Notes under the pieces: generated by a model | The model's input: the letters and a program-made list of their open reading frames with translations, nothing else | What the model was told of the DNA's origin: nothing | Database searches by the model: none | NCBI GenBank assembly: GCA_910584735.1 | Contig: CAJUBM010000133.1 | Location: 1-7,143, forward strand | Length of the DNA stretch: 7,143 nucleotides | Origin: an uncultured Muribaculaceae bacterium | GTDB lineage: Bacteria > Bacteroidota > Bacteroidia > Bacteroidales > Muribaculaceae | Direction: 5' to 3' | Program-made: the position numbers and the translations under genes | In this document: piece after piece, positions 7,039 to 7,143 of the stretch | Position numbering within the stretch: the first letter of the stretch is position 1 | Layout of the letters: the number at the start of each line of letters is the position of its first letter

Positions 7039-7069
7039 GGTGTGTCAAAATTCCTTTTTTTGACACACC
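7039..7069. repeat. Perfect 12-bp hairpin GGTGTGTCAAAA / TTTTGACACACC
   Basis: The two arms (7039-7050 and 7058-7069) are perfect complements around a 7-nt loop. The left half plus TTC repeats exactly at 2596-2610. Because the T-run is inside the stem and loop and not after it, this is not a classic intrinsic terminator. Its fixed place upstream of a repeat arm at both sites suggests it belongs to the same composite element. Terminal inverted repeats of a miniature transposable element are another reading, but no target duplication was seen. Confidence 0.7.
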
Positions 7070-7098
7070 ACTTTCGTTATATAACACCTTTGGCAATG

Positions 7099-7143
7099 GT
7101 AACTTTATAGTGGCGCCGGACCTCCGGGACGGCAGGCCACCCG
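7099..7143 (+). repeat. Third copy of the REPIN-like arm, cut by the window end
   Basis: The first 43 nt match the left arm at 2648-2690 at 41 positions and the reverse complement of the right arm (2767-2809) at 41 positions; the last two bases continue the right-arm version. The same hairpin can form (GTGGC-GCCG with CGGC-AG-GCCAC, 7110-7140). The flank ACTTTATAGT follows the left arm while the loop GACCTCCGGGA follows the right arm, so this copy combines the variants that separate the other two. An inverted partner is predicted just beyond the window. Confidence 0.8.

Larger units (their letters stand above)
6800..7143. other. Gene-free region rich in palindromes, 3' of the GH43 gene
   Basis: I see no credible gene in these 344 nt. 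From left to right it holds a short palindrome TAGGTATTACCTA (6848-6860) and a small hairpin CCCAAAC-G-GTTTGGG (6866-6880). A T-run (6895-6900) follows, separated from that hairpin by 14 nt, which makes it only a weak candidate terminator for the GH43 gene. Next come a nested inverted repeat (6889-7015), a 12-bp hairpin (7039-7069) and the start of a repeat arm cut by the window edge (7099 on). The crowding of unrelated palindromes suggests a site tolerant of small-element insertion downstream of a finished transcript. Confidence 0.7.

Noticed and set aside
2596..7143. CRISPR array made from the repeated units
   Set aside because: There are only three copies of the arm, in mixed orientation, 4.3 kb apart, with no regular spacers and no cas genes.

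Overview
The window looks like chromosomal DNA from a gut Bacteroidales bacterium, most likely Muribaculaceae or a close relative. The reasons are a DUF5723-type outer-membrane barrel that opens with a GYFLEGYTYRYQMNPAFA-like segment, a GH43 enzyme with an N-terminal CarboxypepD_reg-like domain, a TAnnTTTG-type promoter candidate, A-rich leaders without strong Shine-Dalgarno sites, and roughly balanced GC. The taxon is inferred from protein style, not from a marker gene.

Layout. (1) Positions 1-2569, plus strand: the 3' part of a large, unrecognised, probably exported beta-rich protein, followed 18 nt later by a complete DUF5723-type barrel; the two look like one operon. (2) 2570-2831: a gap between convergent genes that holds a 162-nt element made of two inverted, GC-rich, individually foldable arms (REPIN-like). 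(3) 2832-4507, minus strand: a 61-aa two-helix membrane protein and, 35 nt downstream, an APC-superfamily antiporter of the ArcD/AdiC type. (4) 4508-4672: a divergent intergenic region with a candidate Bacteroidetes promoter for the plus-strand gene. (5) 4673-6799, plus strand: a secreted four-module glycoside hydrolase (CarboxypepD_reg-like, GH43 propeller, F5/8 type C, fibronectin III). (6) 6800-7143: 344 nt without a gene, packed with palindromes and ending in a third copy of the repeat arm seen in (2).

No single pathway ties the genes together. The first pair suggests an outer-membrane/cell-surface assembly, the middle pair amino acid exchange across the inner membrane, and the last gene glycan breakdown outside the cytoplasm. 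The strongest signal beyond ordinary genes is the non-coding repeat family. Three copies of a roughly 43-nt arm are present, each able to fold by itself. The plus-oriented copies at both sites are preceded, 52 and 60 nt upstream, by the same 15-mer GGTGTGTCAAAATTC. This suggests a composite dispersed element rather than chance palindromes. I found no convincing new enzymatic or defence system, no tRNA or rRNA, no CRISPR array and no transposase gene.
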